Assembly (NCBI GenBank): GCA_036447375.1
Contig: JAZFUU010000138.1
Span: 1-6,401 of the forward strand
DNA: 6,401 nt
Direction of reading: 5' to 3'
DNA from: JACZXC01 sp036447375
GTDB taxonomy: Bacteria; Myxococcota_A; UBA9160; SMWR01
The notes under the pieces are model-generated. The model saw nothing but the letters and a program-made list of their open reading frames with translations. It searched no databases and had not been told where the DNA came from. How positions within the stretch are numbered: position 1 is the first letter of the stretch; the number at the start of each line of letters is the position of its first letter. Of this stretch, positions 5,309 through 6,401 are shown one piece after another. Both the position numbers and the translations under genes were made by a program.

Positions 5309-6127
5309 TCAGCCGTTCTGCGCGGCGAAGAAGAGATCGTTGGCGTTGGTGTAGAGAAACTTCTCGAGTACGCCATCGCGGAGATCGAGCTGCATCGCTT
5401 CCTTGAGGCAGCGCTCCATCTGAATGGCGGGATGATCCGAGGCGAACATCACCTTTCCCTGGCCACGCGTATTCATGAATTGGATGAGCTCGGGCGGGAA
5501 ATATTTGGGCAGATAAGCCGAGGTCATCATATAGAGGTTGTGGTACTTGAGCATCAGGCGGCACGCCTCGTTCCACCAGGGATCTGCGCCGTGGGCCATT
5601 ACCAGCTTGAGCTCTGGAAAGTGAAGACACACCTTGTCCAGGTGCATGGGATGCTGGCACTCCCCCGGCGCCGGCGGCCCGGGAATGCCCGTATTGATCG
5701 TGATGGGGAGACCGAGCTCGACGCATTTCGTGTAGATCGGGTAGTAGATCGCGTCGTTGGGCGGAACGTCCAGATAGAAGGGCGTGATGCGGGCGAGAAC
5801 GGCCCGGTGCTCCCGGGCAAACGCCTCCATCGCACGCACGGCCTTCATGCCCTTGCGCGGGTCGATATGGCAGCCGAGGGCGAAGCGGTCCGGTCGCGCC
5901 TCGGCGAACGAGAGAACGTGTTCCTCGGGGCGATGGACGTCGGTGGTCAGAATCGCCTTCTCGATGCCGAGGGTGTCCATCGTCTTCAGCGTTTCTTCGA
6001 TCGAGTAGTCTCGGAAGAAGTCATCGCCCTGCTTGAAATAGTTCGCGGCGACTTCCTTCAGATAGTCCGGGCGGCCCATGGCGCCCATGTTCACGTTCAC
6101 CCAGCAGTCGATCGCTCGCACCGTCAT
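5309..6127 (-). CDS. Amidohydrolase-2 family protein with degenerate metal site
   Basis: The protein is 272 residues from the ATG at 6127. The barrel pattern of the amidohydrolase-2 family is clear: strand 1 AIDCWVNVNMG (5-15), MDTLGIEKAILTTD (50-63), PDRFALGCHIDP (79-90), a strand ending ITINTG (142-147), HFPELKLVMAHGADPWWNEA (169-188) and VMFASDHP (226-233). Metal ligands are mostly lost. The usual H-x-H of strand 1 is W9-x-N11, and the usual His of the I-H-T-G motif is N145. H179 (MAHG) and D231 (ASDHP) are kept. The length is short for the family, which is often 280-340 residues. It may use another metal arrangement, act without metal, or be a partner protein. An open frame continues upstream to 6391, but it overlaps the Rieske gene and encodes Arg/Ser-rich shadow sequence. 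GTGGAG directly precedes the ATG, so the Shine-Dalgarno is poor. It lies 22 nt after the Rieske gene and 6 nt before the dehydrogenase gene. Confidence 0.87.
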   Translation of the reverse strand: MTVRAIDCWVNVNMGAMGRPDYLKEVAANYFKQGDDFFRDYSIEETLKTMDTLGIEKAILTTDVHRPEEHVLSFAEARPDRFALGCHIDPRKGMKAVRAMEAFAREHRAVLARITPFYLDVPPNDAIYYPIYTKCVELGLPITINTGIPGPPAPGECQHPMHLDKVCLHFPELKLVMAHGADPWWNEACRLMLKYHNLYMMTSAYLPKYFPPELIQFMNTRGQGKVMFASDHPAIQMERCLKEAMQLDLRDGVLEKFLYTNANDLFFAAQNG

Positions 6128-6149
6128 CTCCACCCCGCTGATCGTCCCG

Positions 6150-6401
6150 TCACTCGGCGCGCTGGGCCGCCTCGAGATCTTCCTCGCTGAAAAACTGGCG
6201 CCACCAGCGGCGATAGACGCCGAACGGGCCGTCACCGTCGCACAGCACCGGCTGCGCGTAATACTTCTTGTTCTCCCAGATGACGCGATCCTCGCTGAAC
6301 TGCTTCTCCAGGTCCCGCACGATCGCGGCTCCCACACCGCGGGCCTTCTTTTCGTCGCCCTCCGCGTTGACCGTGTAGGCAAAGCTGACATCGGTGTACT
6401 C
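6150..6401 (-). CDS. Rieske non-heme iron oxygenase, C-terminal fragment (KshA-like), cut by right edge
   Basis: The last 83 residues of a protein are visible, entering from the right edge and ending at a TGA at 6150-6152. The visible part runs EYTDVSFAYTVNAEG, then a helix ARGVGAAIVRDLEKQFSED, then VIWENKKYYAQPVLCDGDG, PFGVYRRWWRQFF and a short acidic tail. The IWENK, P-x-LCDGDGP and RRW-x-x-QF(F/Y) pattern is the recognisable C-terminus of the KshA/DAF-36-type Rieske oxygenases, which hydroxylate steroid rings using O2 and electrons from a ferredoxin reductase. The Rieske [2Fe-2S] cluster and the mononuclear iron site would lie upstream, outside the window. The actual substrate may be a steroid, terpenoid or other polycyclic compound. 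It probably heads, or is an early gene of, the unit with the degenerate amidohydrolase and the dehydrogenase. Confidence 0.82.
   Translation of the reverse strand, partial: EYTDVSFAYTVNAEGDEKKARGVGAAIVRDLEKQFSEDRVIWENKKYYAQPVLCDGDGPFGVYRRWWRQFFSEEDLEAAQRAE

Noticed and set aside
6139..6152. A TGACGGGACGATCA sequence on the minus strand, similar to the dyad at 3981-3993
   Set aside because: It overlaps the Rieske stop codon, its symmetry is imperfect and there is no promoter beside it; the similarity is probably chance.
4739..6190. A 483-codon plus-strand open frame opposite the dehydrogenase and the second amidohydrolase
   Set aside because: It is an antisense shadow with low-complexity, His/Arg-rich composition and no family motifs; the minus-strand genes explain the region fully.
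6128..6391. N-terminal extension of the second amidohydrolase to 6391
   Set aside because: It overlaps the Rieske C-terminus in another frame and is Arg/Ser-rich; the barrel starts right after the ATG at 6127.
1..6401. A defence system, CRISPR array, mobile element or RNA gene as the hidden system
   Set aside because: Both strands were read for repeat-spacer patterns, transposase or nuclease motifs, and tRNA or rRNA sequence; none was seen, and metabolic genes occupy nearly all of the window.

Overview
This window is GC-rich bacterial DNA, densely packed and mostly coding on the minus strand. It reads as part of a catabolic gene cluster. The gene set is the end of a KshA-like Rieske oxygenase, two amidohydrolase-2 proteins, an acyl-CoA dehydrogenase, a short-chain dehydrogenase and a TetR regulator, with a DUF35 Zn-ribbon/OB-fold protein nearby. 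Such sets are typical of degradation loci for steroids, terpenoids or other CoA-activated ring compounds in Actinobacteria and in Proteobacteria or Deltaproteobacteria-like lineages (Myxococcota, Binatota and similar). The DUF2889-type protein and the intergenic style favour a proteobacterial-type genome in the broad sense. The sequence alone does not fix the species. No tRNA, rRNA, CRISPR array, insertion sequence or phage gene was seen.

Layout from left to right: (1) 1-341, minus, a DUF35 protein cut by the left edge. (2) 342-476, a divergent intergenic region holding a 16-bp tandem duplication and a perfect 17-bp palindrome. (3) 477-1238, plus, a DUF2889-like protein, the only plus-strand gene. 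(4) 1198-1950, minus, a TetR regulator whose end overlaps the end of the DUF2889 gene by 41 bp. (5) 2002-2751, minus, an SDR oxidoreductase. (6) 2818-3900, minus, an amidohydrolase with a conserved metal site. (7) 3901-4111, a regulatory gap with a good sigma70-like promoter directed at the amidohydrolase-SDR-TetR genes, a small inverted repeat over the predicted transcription start, and a 17-bp tandem duplication at the end of the next gene. (8) 4112-5302, minus, an acyl-CoA dehydrogenase. (9) 5309-6127, minus, a second amidohydrolase-2 protein that has lost three of the four usual metal ligands. (10) 6150-6401, minus, the C-terminus of a Rieske oxygenase, cut by the right edge.

Transcription on the minus strand probably falls into two units. 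The first is Rieske oxygenase, degenerate amidohydrolase and acyl-CoA dehydrogenase, with gaps of 22 and 6 nt. The second is amidohydrolase, SDR and TetR, with gaps of 66 and 51 nt, starting from the promoter near 4000. A plausible working model is oxygenase attack on a ring or side chain, desaturation of an acyl-CoA by the dehydrogenase, alcohol/ketone interconversion by the SDR, and hydrolysis, decarboxylation or C-C cleavage by the amidohydrolases, with TetR as a local repressor. The substrate cannot be read from the sequence.

The points most worth a second look are the metal-ligand-poor amidohydrolase beside the dehydrogenase, the promoter/dyad near 3981-4026, the palindrome at 412-428, and a short repeat found upstream of two consecutive genes of the minus-strand operon.
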